From Gordonia sp. (in: high G+C Gram-positive bacteria) (GTDB lineage Bacteria; Actinomycetota; Actinomycetes; Mycobacteriales; Mycobacteriaceae), in contig NZ_JAGQTN010000041.1 of assembly GCF_020438995.1 (NCBI RefSeq), forward strand, positions 48,486-112,485: a stretch of 64,000 bases of DNA, read 5' to 3'. Shown piece after piece: positions 1 to 9,351 of the stretch (the first letter of the stretch is position 1; each line of letters starts with the position of its first letter). Both the position numbers and the translations under genes were made by a program. Under the pieces are notes generated by a model. It had not been told where the DNA came from. It did not search any database and saw only the letters and a program-made list of their open reading frames with translations.

Positions 1-2
1 AC

Positions 3-1004
3 ACGCGGAAGGCGCTGGCGCACTGGCGTTCTGCCAAGGCCGGCAAGCTGGACCTGTCGGCGATCCTGGAACAGCCGGAGTCGCCGTTCATGAACCAAGA
101 CTTCTACTGCTCCGGAAAGCAGGATCACGGACTGGAGAGGGCGCTCGATCAGCAGCTGATCGCGGCGTGCCGCGCGGCAATCGACACCGGTAAACCGGTG
201 GAGTACAACACCACCATCACCAACGTGAACCGCACCGTCGGCACCATGCTCGGCCACGAGGTCACAAAGGTGTATGGGGCACAAGGACTTCCGGACGACA
301 CGATCAAGATCGGGCTGACCGGCTCGGCCGGCAACAGCTTCGGTGCGTTCGTGCCCAACGGTGTGACGCTGCGCCTCGAAGGCGACGCCAACGACTTCGT
401 CGGCAAGGGCCTCTCCGGTGGGCACATCGTGGTCCGCCCGGCCCGCAACGCCCCCGAGGGCTTTGTCGCCGAGGACAACATCATCGCGGGCAACGTGATC
501 GGTTTCGGTGCCACCGGCGGCAAGATCTTCCTGCGCGGTGTGGTCGGCGAACGGTTCTGTGTCCGCAACTCGGGTGCCACCACGGTCGTCGAGGGCATCG
601 GCGACCACGGCTGTGAATACATGACCGGTGGCCGGGTGATCGTGCTCGGTGCCACGGGCCGCAACTTCGCGGCCGGTATGTCCGGCGGCATCGCCTACCT
701 GTACGACCCCGAGCGCAAGCTCGAGGGAGGCGAGGGACGCCCGGGCAACCTGAACGCCGAACTCGTCGACGTCGAGGCGCTCGACGTGGAGGACCTGCGG
801 TTCGTCTCCGACCTCGTGCGCGAGCACTTCGAGGAGACCGATTCACCCGTCGCAAAGGCGATTCTGGACGACTGGGAGAACGCCCAGCAGGATTTCGTCA
901 AGGTGATGCCCCGCGACTTCAAGCGGGTGCTCCTGGCAATCGAGGCCGCCCAAACCAGCGGCCGGGACATGAACGAAGCGATCATGGAGGCGGCTCGTGG
1001 CTGA
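3..1004 (+). CDS. gltB: Glutamate synthase large subunit, C-terminal part (partial)
   Basis: The frame is open from the window edge and gives the last 333 residues of the glutamate synthase alpha subunit; the rest lies upstream. The visible part holds the C-terminal parallel beta-helix (GXGXG) domain with repeated Gly-rich turns such as [22 protein letters not shown] and [11 protein letters not shown]. In the intact enzyme, glutamine-derived ammonia and 2-oxoglutarate are converted to two glutamates using electrons supplied by GltD. The stop codon overlaps the gltD start by 8 bp, so the two subunits are translationally coupled. The first methionine visible, at position 90, is internal and not a start. 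Confidence 0.96.
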   Translation, partial: TRKALAHWRSAKAGKLDLSAILEQPESPFMNQDFYCSGKQDHGLERALDQQLIAACRAAIDTGKPVEYNTTITNVNRTVGTMLGHEVTKVYGAQGLPDDTIKIGLTGSAGNSFGAFVPNGVTLRLEGDANDFVGKGLSGGHIVVRPARNAPEGFVAEDNIIAGNVIGFGATGGKIFLRGVVGERFCVRNSGATTVVEGIGDHGCEYMTGGRVIVLGATGRNFAAGMSGGIAYLYDPERKLEGGEGRPGNLNAELVDVEALDVEDLRFVSDLVREHFEETDSPVAKAILDDWENAQQDFVKVMPRDFKRVLLAIEAAQTSGRDMNEAIMEAARG

Positions 1005-2448
1005 TCCCAGAGGTTTTCTCAACCACACCGACCGCGAACTGCCGGACCGTCGTCCGGTCGACCTGCGGCTGCTCGACTGGAAGGAGGTGTACACCGAATT
1101 CGACAAGGGGCACCTCAAGACGCAGGCGAGCCGCTGCATGGACTGCGGAATCCCGTTCTGCCACAACGGCTGCCCGTTGGGGAACCTGATTCCCGAGTGG
1201 AATGACCTGGTGTACAAGGATCGTTGGCGCGAAGGCATCGAACGCCTGCACGCCACCAACAACTTTCCCGAGTTCACCGGCCGGCTGTGCCCGGCACCGT
1301 GCGAGGCCTCGTGCGTGCTCGGCATCAACCAGCCCGCCGTCACCATCAAGCAGGTCGAGGTCGAACTCGTCGAGAACGCCTTCGACGAGGGCTGGGTCGC
1401 CCCGGTCATGCCGACGGTCAAGACCGGCAAGAACGTGGCCGTGATCGGTTCGGGCCCTGCGGGTCTGGCCGCCGCACAGCAGCTGACCCGCGCCGGGCAC
1501 GGGGTCACCGTGTTCGAGCGGGCCGACCGCATCGGCGGCCTGCTGCGCTACGGCATCCCCGAGTTCAAGATGGAGAAGCGCTTCATCGACCGGCGTCTGG
1601 AGCAGATGCAGATCGAGGGCACCGTCTTCCGCACCAACGTCAACGTCGGAGTCGACGTCACCGTCGACGAGCTGCGTGAGGACTTCGACGCCGTCGTGCT
1701 GGCCGTGGGTTCGACCATCGGCCGCGACCTTCCGATCCCGGGCCGCGAACTCGACGGCATCCATCAGGCGATGGAGTTCCTGCCGCAGGCCAACCGCGTG
1801 CAGCACGGTGACACCGTCCCCGGTCAGATCGTCGCGACCGGCAAGAAGGTTGTCATCATCGGCGGCGGCGACACCGGCGCCGACTGCCTCGGCACGTCGC
1901 TGCGACAGGGCGCCGAGAGCGTGCACCAGTTCGAGATCATGCCGCGCCCGCCGATGGAACGCGCCGGCTCCACCCCGTGGCCCACCTACCCGCTCATGTA
2001 CCGGGTGTCGTCGGCGCACGAGGAGGGCGGCGACCGCGTCTTCTCGGTCAACACCGAGGAATTCACCGGCGAGAACGGCAAGGTCACCGCTCTCAAGGCC
2101 CACGAGGTCAAGATGGTGGCGGGAAGGTTCGAGAAGGTCGAAGGCTCCGACTTCACCCTCGAAGCCGACCTGGTTCTGCTGGCGATGGGTTTCGTCGGCC
2201 CCGAACGCGAGGACCTGCTCGACAAGCTCGGCGTTGCCTGGGGCGAACGCGGAGTCATCAAGCGCGACAGTAACTTCGCCTCGACCGTCCCGGGCGTGTT
2301 CGTCGCCGGCGACGCCGGACGCGGCCAGTCGCTGATCGTCTGGGCCATCGCCGAGGGTCGCGCCGCCGCGGCCGCCGTTGACAAGTTCCTCGAGGGTCAC
2401 ACGGTGCTGCCCGCACCGATCGTTCCCACGCAGGTCGCCCAGCGCTGA
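997..2448 (+). CDS. gltD: Glutamate synthase small (beta) subunit
   Basis: This 483-residue protein has the usual length for GltD. The N-terminus carries the cysteine-rich Fe-S region ([14 protein letters not shown], then CPAPCEASC). Two Rossmann dinucleotide-binding motifs follow: [14 protein letters not shown] for FAD and [13 protein letters not shown] for NADPH. It oxidises NADPH and passes electrons to the GltB flavin and Fe-S centres for glutamate synthesis in the cytoplasm. The GTG start at 997 lies inside the end of gltB, the normal two-gene operon arrangement. A strong hairpin follows 15 bp after the stop, ending the operon. Confidence 0.96.
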   Translation: MADPRGFLNHTDRELPDRRPVDLRLLDWKEVYTEFDKGHLKTQASRCMDCGIPFCHNGCPLGNLIPEWNDLVYKDRWREGIERLHATNNFPEFTGRLCPAPCEASCVLGINQPAVTIKQVEVELVENAFDEGWVAPVMPTVKTGKNVAVIGSGPAGLAAAQQLTRAGHGVTVFERADRIGGLLRYGIPEFKMEKRFIDRRLEQMQIEGTVFRTNVNVGVDVTVDELREDFDAVVLAVGSTIGRDLPIPGRELDGIHQAMEFLPQANRVQHGDTVPGQIVATGKKVVIIGGGDTGADCLGTSLRQGAESVHQFEIMPRPPMERAGSTPWPTYPLMYRVSSAHEEGGDRVFSVNTEEFTGENGKVTALKAHEVKMVAGRFEKVEGSDFTLEADLVLLAMGFVGPEREDLLDKLGVAWGERGVIKRDSNFASTVPGVFVAGDAGRGQSLIVWAIAEGRAAAAAVDKFLEGHTVLPAPIVPTQVAQR

Positions 2449-2463
2449 GGCCCCTGCTTCAAT

Positions 2464-2511
2464 GACGGTGTCCGCAACGACTTTCGCGTGAGAGTTGTTG
2501 CGGACACCGTC
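2464..2511 (+). terminator. Hairpin terminator after gltBD
   Basis: A perfect 15-bp inverted repeat (GACGGTGTCCGCAAC at 2464-2478 and its complement at 2497-2511) encloses an 18-nt loop, 15 bp after the gltD stop. There is no clear T-run, as is common in actinobacteria. Confidence 0.75.
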
Positions 2512-2623
2512 GTCTGAATCCGCCGAACCTTCCGATATTCCGGGCAAATCAGACGAATCCGACCAAATGTGTTGAATTTGGTCGCCGGCCGAAGTCGGAT
2601 CACCCGTCATGGATATCCGGCTA

Positions 2624-2652
2624 TTGACCAGGGTCATGATTGTCCCTAGCCT
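2624..2652 (+). promoter_or_regulatory. Sigma-70-type promoter for the amine oxidase gene
   Basis: TTGACC at 2624-2629 and TAGCCT at 2647-2652 are separated by 17 bp. Transcription should begin at about 2659-2661, which coincides with the ATG at 2661 and rules out the upstream TTG at 2640 as a start from this promoter. Confidence 0.6.
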
Positions 2653-2660
2653 TGGACTCC

Positions 2661-4190
2661 ATGCCTGGTCACACACCCATTTTCCGGGATGTATCACGCC
2701 TCATGAATGAGGCCCATCTGCAGAACCTTGAGGAAAAGGGCATAAGTCGCCGGACGGTCCTCAAGGCGGGTGCCGCAGGGCTGGGTGCTCTCGCGGTAGG
2801 CGCACTCCCGGTGCGGGCAGCTGCTGCGGGTCAGCCACGGATCGCCGTCGTGGGTGCCGGCATCGCCGGGCTGAACGCCGCCTGGTATCTCAATCGGGCC
2901 GGATTGCGGGCCACCGTATACGAAGGCTCGAACAGGGTCGGTGGCCGGATCTGGACGCGACGCGGGATCATGGGACCGCAGCTGACCACCGAGCTCGGTG
3001 CCGAGATGATCGACTCCGGGCACGAGGAGATGCTCCGACTGGCACGCCGATTCGGCCTCGGCCTGCTCGACGCAGAAGCGCCGAGCGAACGCCGTCTGAC
3101 GAAGTCCTTCTATTTCCGTGGTCGGCGGTGGACCGAGCATGAGGTTGTCAAAGCGTTCCGGCCGATAGCCGCCACCCTGGCTAATGATCAGAACAGTGTC
3201 GAGTTCGATAGCCACACTAAATACAATCAACGCGCGTTCGATATCGACCATACTCCGCTGTCCCGGTATCTCGTGAATATCGGTGCCACCGGCTTCATCA
3301 GGGAATTGCTCAACGTCGCCTATCTCACCGAATACGGTGCCGAAACCAGCGTCCAGTCCGCACTGAATCTTGTCTTCTTGATCGGTACCGAGACCAAGAA
3401 CGGCTTCAACGAGTTCGGAGATAGCGACCAGCGGTACACGGTCGTCGGTGGGGCGGATCAGATCACCTCGGCGATCGCACGTCACCTCAGGGATCCGGTC
3501 AGACTCGGGCACAAGTTGGTGGCGATCGGGCCCGACGGTGCCGGCTACAAGTTGACGTTCCGGCAGCCGAGTGGTGCGTACAAAGATGTCCGGACCGACT
3601 ATCTGCTTCTGACGCTCCCGTTCTCGACGCTACGCGAAGTAGACATCTCAGTCTCCCTGCCGACGGTGCTGCGCAACTACATCGATCAGTGTGTATACGG
3701 CACCAACAGCAAACTGGTTCTCGGATTCGATCGCCGCTATTGGCGTGACAGGGGTGACAACGGTTTGTTCTTCACGGACCTGCCGATCCAGTCGGGCTGG
3801 GACAGTTCCCGGCTGCAACCGGGTCGGCAGGCAAGCCTGACTATCTACACGGGCGGGCAACGCGGCATCGAGATGGCCAGGGGGTCGGCCCAGCACCAGC
3901 GTGACCTTGCCATGCGTTCGGTCAATCAGGTGTTTCCGGGTGCGAACAGGTACCGGAACGGAAAGGTGGCCCGATTCGCGTGGCCTGAATACAAATGGAG
4001 CAAGGGCAGCTATTCGTGCTTCACCACGGGGCAGTACACGGCATTTTCCGGTGCCGCGGTGCCGACGGGCCGCATGTTCTTCGCGGGTGAGCACACGAGC
4101 TTCGACTATCAGGGGTACATGGAAGGTGGTGCGGTTACCGGCAAGGAAGCCGCGAAAGCGATCGGGTCGGCGGTTCGACGGAGTTCCTGA
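2661..4190 (+). CDS. Exported flavin-dependent amine oxidase (monoamine oxidase family)
   Basis: This 509-residue protein resembles flavin monoamine / L-amino-acid oxidases. Near the N-terminus a twin-arginine signal (SRRTVLKAG followed by a hydrophobic, Ala-rich stretch ending VRAAAAG) predicts folded export by Tat. The FAD dinucleotide motif VVGAGIAGLNAA comes next, with the family RVGGRIWTRR segment. The C-terminus has the second FAD contact, FFAGEHTSFDYQGYMEGG. It should oxidatively deaminate an amine or amino acid outside the membrane, releasing hydrogen peroxide; the substrate cannot be read from sequence. ATG 2661 is chosen because a promoter places the transcript start there; ATG 2703 is an alternative. 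It appears monocistronic. Confidence 0.85.
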   Translation: MPGHTPIFRDVSRLMNEAHLQNLEEKGISRRTVLKAGAAGLGALAVGALPVRAAAAGQPRIAVVGAGIAGLNAAWYLNRAGLRATVYEGSNRVGGRIWTRRGIMGPQLTTELGAEMIDSGHEEMLRLARRFGLGLLDAEAPSERRLTKSFYFRGRRWTEHEVVKAFRPIAATLANDQNSVEFDSHTKYNQRAFDIDHTPLSRYLVNIGATGFIRELLNVAYLTEYGAETSVQSALNLVFLIGTETKNGFNEFGDSDQRYTVVGGADQITSAIARHLRDPVRLGHKLVAIGPDGAGYKLTFRQPSGAYKDVRTDYLLLTLPFSTLREVDISVSLPTVLRNYIDQCVYGTNSKLVLGFDRRYWRDRGDNGLFFTDLPIQSGWDSSRLQPGRQASLTIYTGGQRGIEMARGSAQHQRDLAMRSVNQVFPGANRYRNGKVARFAWPEYKWSKGSYSCFTTGQYTAFSGAAVPTGRMFFAGEHTSFDYQGYMEGGAVTGKEAAKAIGSAVRRSS

Positions 4191-4250
4191 AACCGGAATG
4201 CGTCGGTGGCCGGTCGTTCCATGTCTCGAAACCCATTGAGACGACAGGAT

Positions 4251-6641
4251 TTACAGTATCCGGTAGTTGCCGTATCTGAGTTCGCCGCCCGCATAGACCT
4301 TGCCACCGCCGAGCACCGCGATACCGGGAGTCGACGTCACCGCCGGAATGGGCATCCGCCACAGCGGGTCGGGACTGCCGGGAGCGAATGTGAGCAGTTC
4401 CAGCCTGCCCGTGGCACCGAAATCTTCCGGCCGGGAAAGTACCGCGAAGCGGGTGCCGTCGGTGCCCATGGGTGTCCCGATCTGCCGGCCGTCGCGCGAT
4501 ATGGCGATGCGTCCGCCGGTACCGTCGTAACAGTCGAACCATTCGAACTCGTTGACCGAGGCTCCCAGCAGTACCTTGGTGCCGTAGCCGTTCACCCAGG
4601 ACGGGCTATCCATCTGATACTGCTTCTGCCACAATACTTTTCCGGTCTGCGGGTCGAATGAGGCGATCAGCTTGCGCGCGGTGTCGAGCAGTATGGGGGT
4701 TGCGGCGACATGACCCGGGATCAGGTTCTCGGTCGGCTGGGCGAGCACCGTCCAGTCGCCCGCGATCTCGGCGGTGGGAATGCCCCGCGCGTCGAAGAAC
4801 GTCAGCTTTGCGGGTGTGGAGGCATCGTCGGAATTCCTGCGCACGACAAAACCATTCAGGAATGGCTGCCACGACTCGGCGGACCCGCCAGTGGGAAAAT
4901 TATGGACGATCGTACCGTCGGTGATCCGCCTGAGGGTGGCCTCACCGGTCGATACGGGTTGGACGGCGACGACGGGTGAGCCGCTCACCAGTGGATAGGC
5001 TTCCGGTACAGCCATCCCTTCGAGGGTGAAGTTCTTTCCCGCCGGCGATCCCGCGTACATGGAGTTGTTCTCCGAGGCGATCACGTAGTCGTCGCCGGTC
5101 ACCATGAACTGACTGCCCGAGACGTTCACCGTATCGACGGCTCCGGTGACGACGTCGACAAGAAACGTATTCGGATCGTCGGCGCCCGCGGTCTCGTCGT
5201 AGGCGAGACATATCATCCGCGTCGACAAGGTGTCGCCGAGCTGCCTGCACCGCCGGACACGACTGTTACTGCTGAGTGTGATTGTGCGGATGGTCGTTCC
5301 GTCGGCGGCGTCGAGGACGCTGAGAATCGCCGTGCCCGAATCCACATTGCTGGCCGCAATCGCATAGTTGCTCGTACCGCCGATGATTCCGTGATTATCC
5401 TGGCGGGCGGTGGACAGCACCTTGGGTGACCATCTCCAGATCGGTTCGGTGCGTGGCATTTTCAGGTCGGCGAGGGTGGCTCCGACCGCCAGGCGATTAG
5501 CCGCCGGACCGGCCGTCCCGTCGTCGTCCGGTCCGTCGTCGGGCCACAGCAGCCACGTGCCGACGGACCCGGTGACGAGAACCAGCACTACCACGAGTGC
5601 ACCGATCAGCAGTGCTCGTCGCCGCGCGGGTGGGGTCGGGGTGGAGAGTTCGGGCGGCGGTGTCGGCGCGAAACGGGTGGTGATCTGTTCCGGGAAGAAC
5701 TGTGTCGCCGGTTGTTCTGGGGTCCGATTCAGGCCCTGGGGTGATATTCCGCATTCCTGTACGGTCGGTACTTCAGGCGTGGGCGGCTCGTGTAGTGCCG
5801 CGATGAGTGCGGCTGCGAAACTGCGGTTGTCGGGAAAGCGCTGCGCCGGGTCCTTCGCCATGGCTCGGGTCAGTACGGCGTCGACGGCGGCCGTAGCCCG
5901 TTGGGGGGAGCGTTCGGTCGCCATCGGGATCGGATCGTGGACGTGAGCCATGGCGATGGCCGGGACGCTGGTTCCCGAGTAGACCTCGGTACCGGTGACC
6001 AGGGTGAACGCGGTGCAGGCGAGTGAGTATTGGTCGGCCCGGGAATCGACGGCGTGGCCCTGGAGCTGTTCGGGTGCGGCGAAGGCGACGGTCCCCATCG
6101 CGATTCCGGTGCCGGTGAGCCGGGTGGCATCGTCGAGTACATGTGCGATACCGAAATCGGTGAGCAGGGCGACGGGGACGGCTCCGGGTCGTGATGTGTT
6201 CCGGGTGTTCTGGAGGAGGATGTTGGCGGGTTTGACGTCGCGGTGGGTGAGTCCGTGGTCGGCGGCGGTGTCGAGGGCATCGGCGATCTGCTCGATGATC
6301 TGGCCGATCGCTGCCAGGGGCAGCAGATTGCCGGCCGTGTGTTCGCCGAGGTCGTGTCCGTCGATGTACTCGAGGGTGATCCACAGGCGGTCGTCGTACT
6401 CGCCGCGGTCGTGGACGCTGACGATGGACTGATGCCGCAGTGCGGCAACAATATCGGCTTCACGTTCGAAGCGCCTGCGGTAGCTGGGATTGTCGGATAG
6501 ATCCGCGGAGAGGATTTTGAGGGCGTCGTGACGTGGCAGTCGTGGGTGGCGGGCCAGATACACTCGGCCCATGCCGCCGACACCGAGTTCCCGCTCGATG
6601 GTGTAGCCGGCGAATACGTCGCCGGGGTGAATTCTGCTCAC
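4251..6641 (-). CDS. Membrane Ser/Thr protein kinase with extracellular PQQ-like sensor domain (copy A)
   Basis: Starting at GTG 6641 the protein has 796 residues. Residues 1-290 form a PknB-type kinase: glycine loop LGVGGMGRVYLA (19-30), catalytic Lys about 42, HRDVKPAN loop at 133-140, DFG at 162-164 and the APEQLQG segment at about 189. A short Pro/Thr linker leads to one transmembrane helix (about 343-365). The outer C-terminal domain has beta-propeller-like, PQQ-type repeats (for example LIASFDPQTGKVLWQ) and a conserved cysteine pair around RRCRQLGD. It should phosphorylate cytoplasmic proteins in response to an extracellular ligand. It is the last of three tandem paralogues. The longer open frame to 6830 is rejected because both paralogues begin at the same MxxLxPGDVFAGY block. 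Confidence 0.9.
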   Translation of the reverse strand: MSRIHPGDVFAGYTIERELGVGGMGRVYLARHPRLPRHDALKILSADLSDNPSYRRRFEREADIVAALRHQSIVSVHDRGEYDDRLWITLEYIDGHDLGEHTAGNLLPLAAIGQIIEQIADALDTAADHGLTHRDVKPANILLQNTRNTSRPGAVPVALLTDFGIAHVLDDATRLTGTGIAMGTVAFAAPEQLQGHAVDSRADQYSLACTAFTLVTGTEVYSGTSVPAIAMAHVHDPIPMATERSPQRATAAVDAVLTRAMAKDPAQRFPDNRSFAAALIAALHEPPTPEVPTVQECGISPQGLNRTPEQPATQFFPEQITTRFAPTPPPELSTPTPPARRRALLIGALVVVLVLVTGSVGTWLLWPDDGPDDDGTAGPAANRLAVGATLADLKMPRTEPIWRWSPKVLSTARQDNHGIIGGTSNYAIAASNVDSGTAILSVLDAADGTTIRTITLSSNSRVRRCRQLGDTLSTRMICLAYDETAGADDPNTFLVDVVTGAVDTVNVSGSQFMVTGDDYVIASENNSMYAGSPAGKNFTLEGMAVPEAYPLVSGSPVVAVQPVSTGEATLRRITDGTIVHNFPTGGSAESWQPFLNGFVVRRNSDDASTPAKLTFFDARGIPTAEIAGDWTVLAQPTENLIPGHVAATPILLDTARKLIASFDPQTGKVLWQKQYQMDSPSWVNGYGTKVLLGASVNEFEWFDCYDGTGGRIAISRDGRQIGTPMGTDGTRFAVLSRPEDFGATGRLELLTFAPGSPDPLWRMPIPAVTSTPGIAVLGGGKVYAGGELRYGNYRIL

Positions 6642-6663
6642 CGGGTGAACCTTGACGGCTGCA

Positions 6664-9261
6664 TCAGATGATCCGACCGTCGGCGAAGTCGAGGCCGCCG
6701 CCGGCGTACACCCTGCCGCCGCCCTGGACGGAGATGCCCGGATTCTCGCGAGTCGTGGGAATCGGCATGCGCCACAACGGGTCCGGACTTCCCGGTGCGT
6801 ACACCAGCAGTTCGAGCTTGCCGGCACCACCGAACTTCTGCGGCCGGGACAGTACCGCGAACCGGGTGCCGTCGGTACCCATCGGTGTTCCGGCCTGAGT
6901 TCCGTCCTGCGGCACGACTATCGGGCCGCCGTTGCCGTCGTAGCAGTCGAACGATTCGTACTCGTTGGCCGATGCGCCGAGCAGGACCCGGGTTCCGTAG
7001 CCGTTGATCCACGCCGGGGTGTCCATCCGGTAGTTCTTCTGCCACCGCACCTTTCCGGTCTTGGCGTCGAAGCCGGCGATCAGCTTGCCGGAGGAACTGA
7101 GCAGGATGGGTACCGCGGCGACGGCGCCAGGGATCAGGTTGTCGGTCGACGGGTTGGGTAGCGTCCAGTCGCCGCTGATCTCGGCGGTGGCGCCCCCCTG
7201 GGCGTCGAAGAATGTCAGTGTCGGTGCCGTGGGTGAATCCTTGCGTACGACAAAGCCATTCAGGAACGGTTGCCATGATGCATCCGCGGAGTCCGCGGCG
7301 AAACTGTAGACCACCTTTCCGTCGGTGACCCGCCTGAGAGTGGTGGTGCCATCGGACTGTTGCTGCACCGCGACCACCGGAGACCCATACACCGGTGGAA
7401 ATGCTTCGGGCACAAGAACATCGTCAAGTGCGAAGCTCTTGCCGGCGAACGTCCCCGAGTAGACGGCGCCGGCGGAGGCGACCACAAAATTGTCGCCGGT
7501 CACCGCGAATTCGGCTCCGGAGGTGTCGACCTTCTTCGCGGAGCCCGCGTCGAGGTCGACCAGGTAGGGGTTGGTACCGCCCCCGGCGGGGTCGGCGGCA
7601 AAGCACACCATGCGCGCCGACGATGTGTCGCCGAGCTGCCGGCAGCGCCGGACGCCAAGGTTCTGGTCGCTGAGCGTGATCGTGCGGACGGTTGTACCGT
7701 CGTCGGCGTCGAGAACCCCGAGAACCGTTGCACCCGAATCAGATTTGCTGACCGCTACGGCATATTCGCTTGTGCCGCCGACGATTCCGACGTCGACCTG
7801 GGCTCCGGAACCCACTGCGGCGGGTTTCCACGTCCAGGCAGGCGCGGTACGTGGCGAGGTCAGGTCGGGCAGCAGCACACCGGCCGTGGGGCCGCTCGCC
7901 GACGGGGAGGTGCTGCCGCCGCCGGAGGTGAGCAGCCGCGCACCGACCACGCCGGCTACGAGCAGGAGCACGGTGACGAACGCACCGAGCAGCAGTGTGC
8001 GGCGCCGACCGGGCCGGACACCGCGCGGGGGATCGGTGGGGTGAGCACGGGCGGTACCGGGCGACAGGGGCTGCGCACGCCGGGTGGGGATCTGGCGTTC
8101 GTCGGACGCATCCGTGGCCGGCCTGGCAGGGGCATCCGGGTATGTCGCGGGCCGGGTGGCTGTCACTGGCCGGGTGCGTGGCGGCACGGACGAACCGGTC
8201 TGTCCTCCGGGCCGCGGGGTCCGGGCCGGCTGGTCGCGAGTCGGATAGTCGCGGGTGGGGGGCTGCCGACGGACGGTGGGTGCCCCGGCGTCACGGTGCG
8301 GGGCGGATGCCGCGGGTCGGGGTCCGCGCGCGGGGAGCGTTGGCCCGTGTGCCGGCCTCGGTATGCCGGGAGCGGTGGCGGGGGTGCGTAGCGTCGGCGG
8401 TGCCTGCGACTCCGGCAGCGCGGTGGCCGGTGCCTCGCGCAGTGCGGCAGTCAGGGCCCGGGCGAACGTGCGGTTGTCGGGAAAGCGGTGGTCGGGAGCC
8501 TTGGCCAGAGCTCTCGTCAGCACCGGGTCCACGGTGGCCGGCACCCGCCCGGGGCATCGTTTGGTGGCAACCGGGATGGGGTCCTTCACGTGCGCGATTG
8601 CGATGGCGGCGGCACTGTTGCCCACATAGACGTGCGTTCCGGTGAGCAGGGCGAACGCTGTGCAGCCCAGTGCGTACTGATCGGTCCGCGAATCGACGTC
8701 CAGACCCTGGAGCTGCTCGGGTGCGGCGAATGCGACGGTGCCGAGCGCGATCCCGGTGCCGGTGAGCACGGTGTTCTGGTCGTTCGCGTGCGCGATGCCG
8801 AAGTCGACGAGGAGCGCCTGGCCGTCGGTGTCGAGGAGGATGTTCGCCGGTTTGACGTCGCGGTGGGTCAGGCCGTGTGTGGCGGCGACGTCCAATGCGT
8901 GCGCGATCTGCTCGATGATGCGGCCGATGGTGGCCAGGGGCAGCGGATCGGTACCGACGTGTTCGCTGAGGTCGTGGCCGTCGACGTATTCCAGGGAGAT
9001 CCACAGCCGGCCGTCGGCCTCACCGCGGTCCAGGACCCGCACGATCGACGGATGACGCAGTGCGGCAACAACATCGGCCTCCCGCTCGAAGCGCCTGCGA
9101 TACCGGGGATCCTCGGACAGATGTGGTGCGAGAACCTTGAGCGCCTCGAACCGGGGCAGCCGCGGGTGCCGGACGAGATACACCTCGCCCATGCCGCCGG
9201 CACCGAGCTCACGCTCGATGGTGTAGCCGGCGAACACGTCGCCCGGATTGAGGCTGGTCAC
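6664..9261 (-). CDS. Membrane Ser/Thr protein kinase with extracellular PQQ-like sensor domain (copy B)
   Basis: This 865-residue paralogue of its neighbours has kinase motifs GAGGMGEVYL, HRDVKPANILL and DFGIAH, a Pro/Arg-rich linker (about residues 285-425), a transmembrane helix (LLLGAFVTVLLLVAGVVGA) and a C-terminal propeller-like domain with the shared cysteine pair (RRCRQLGD... VCFAAD) and FDCYDGNGG. It ends 22 bp before copy A starts. The GTG start at 9261 is preceded by TAAAGT and 7 nt (complement at 9269-9274), a leaderless-promoter pattern that copy A also shows in slightly altered form, suggesting that each duplicate kept its own promoter. Confidence 0.9.
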   Translation of the reverse strand: MTSLNPGDVFAGYTIERELGAGGMGEVYLVRHPRLPRFEALKVLAPHLSEDPRYRRRFEREADVVAALRHPSIVRVLDRGEADGRLWISLEYVDGHDLSEHVGTDPLPLATIGRIIEQIAHALDVAATHGLTHRDVKPANILLDTDGQALLVDFGIAHANDQNTVLTGTGIALGTVAFAAPEQLQGLDVDSRTDQYALGCTAFALLTGTHVYVGNSAAAIAIAHVKDPIPVATKRCPGRVPATVDPVLTRALAKAPDHRFPDNRTFARALTAALREAPATALPESQAPPTLRTPATAPGIPRPAHGPTLPARGPRPAASAPHRDAGAPTVRRQPPTRDYPTRDQPARTPRPGGQTGSSVPPRTRPVTATRPATYPDAPARPATDASDERQIPTRRAQPLSPGTARAHPTDPPRGVRPGRRRTLLLGAFVTVLLLVAGVVGARLLTSGGGSTSPSASGPTAGVLLPDLTSPRTAPAWTWKPAAVGSGAQVDVGIVGGTSEYAVAVSKSDSGATVLGVLDADDGTTVRTITLSDQNLGVRRCRQLGDTSSARMVCFAADPAGGGTNPYLVDLDAGSAKKVDTSGAEFAVTGDNFVVASAGAVYSGTFAGKSFALDDVLVPEAFPPVYGSPVVAVQQQSDGTTTLRRVTDGKVVYSFAADSADASWQPFLNGFVVRKDSPTAPTLTFFDAQGGATAEISGDWTLPNPSTDNLIPGAVAAVPILLSSSGKLIAGFDAKTGKVRWQKNYRMDTPAWINGYGTRVLLGASANEYESFDCYDGNGGPIVVPQDGTQAGTPMGTDGTRFAVLSRPQKFGGAGKLELLVYAPGSPDPLWRMPIPTTRENPGISVQGGGRVYAGGGLDFADGRII

Positions 9262-9351
9262 CGGGTGAACTTTAGTCGCCCAAGAGGCTCATCGTCGTTC
9301 AGTTGTGCACGACGTGGTCCGGCGACGCTGGGCTCCCAACGGGTTCCGGTT

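Noticed and set aside
982-2697. 571-codon minus-strand frame opposite gltD
   Set aside because: It mirrors the third-position GC bias of gltD, has no recognisable domain, and spans both the gltBD terminator and the end of gltB.
6642-6830. 63 extra N-terminal residues on kinase copy A
   Set aside because: They have no counterpart in copies B and C, which start at the same PGDVFAGYTIERELG block, and they would overlap the end of copy B.
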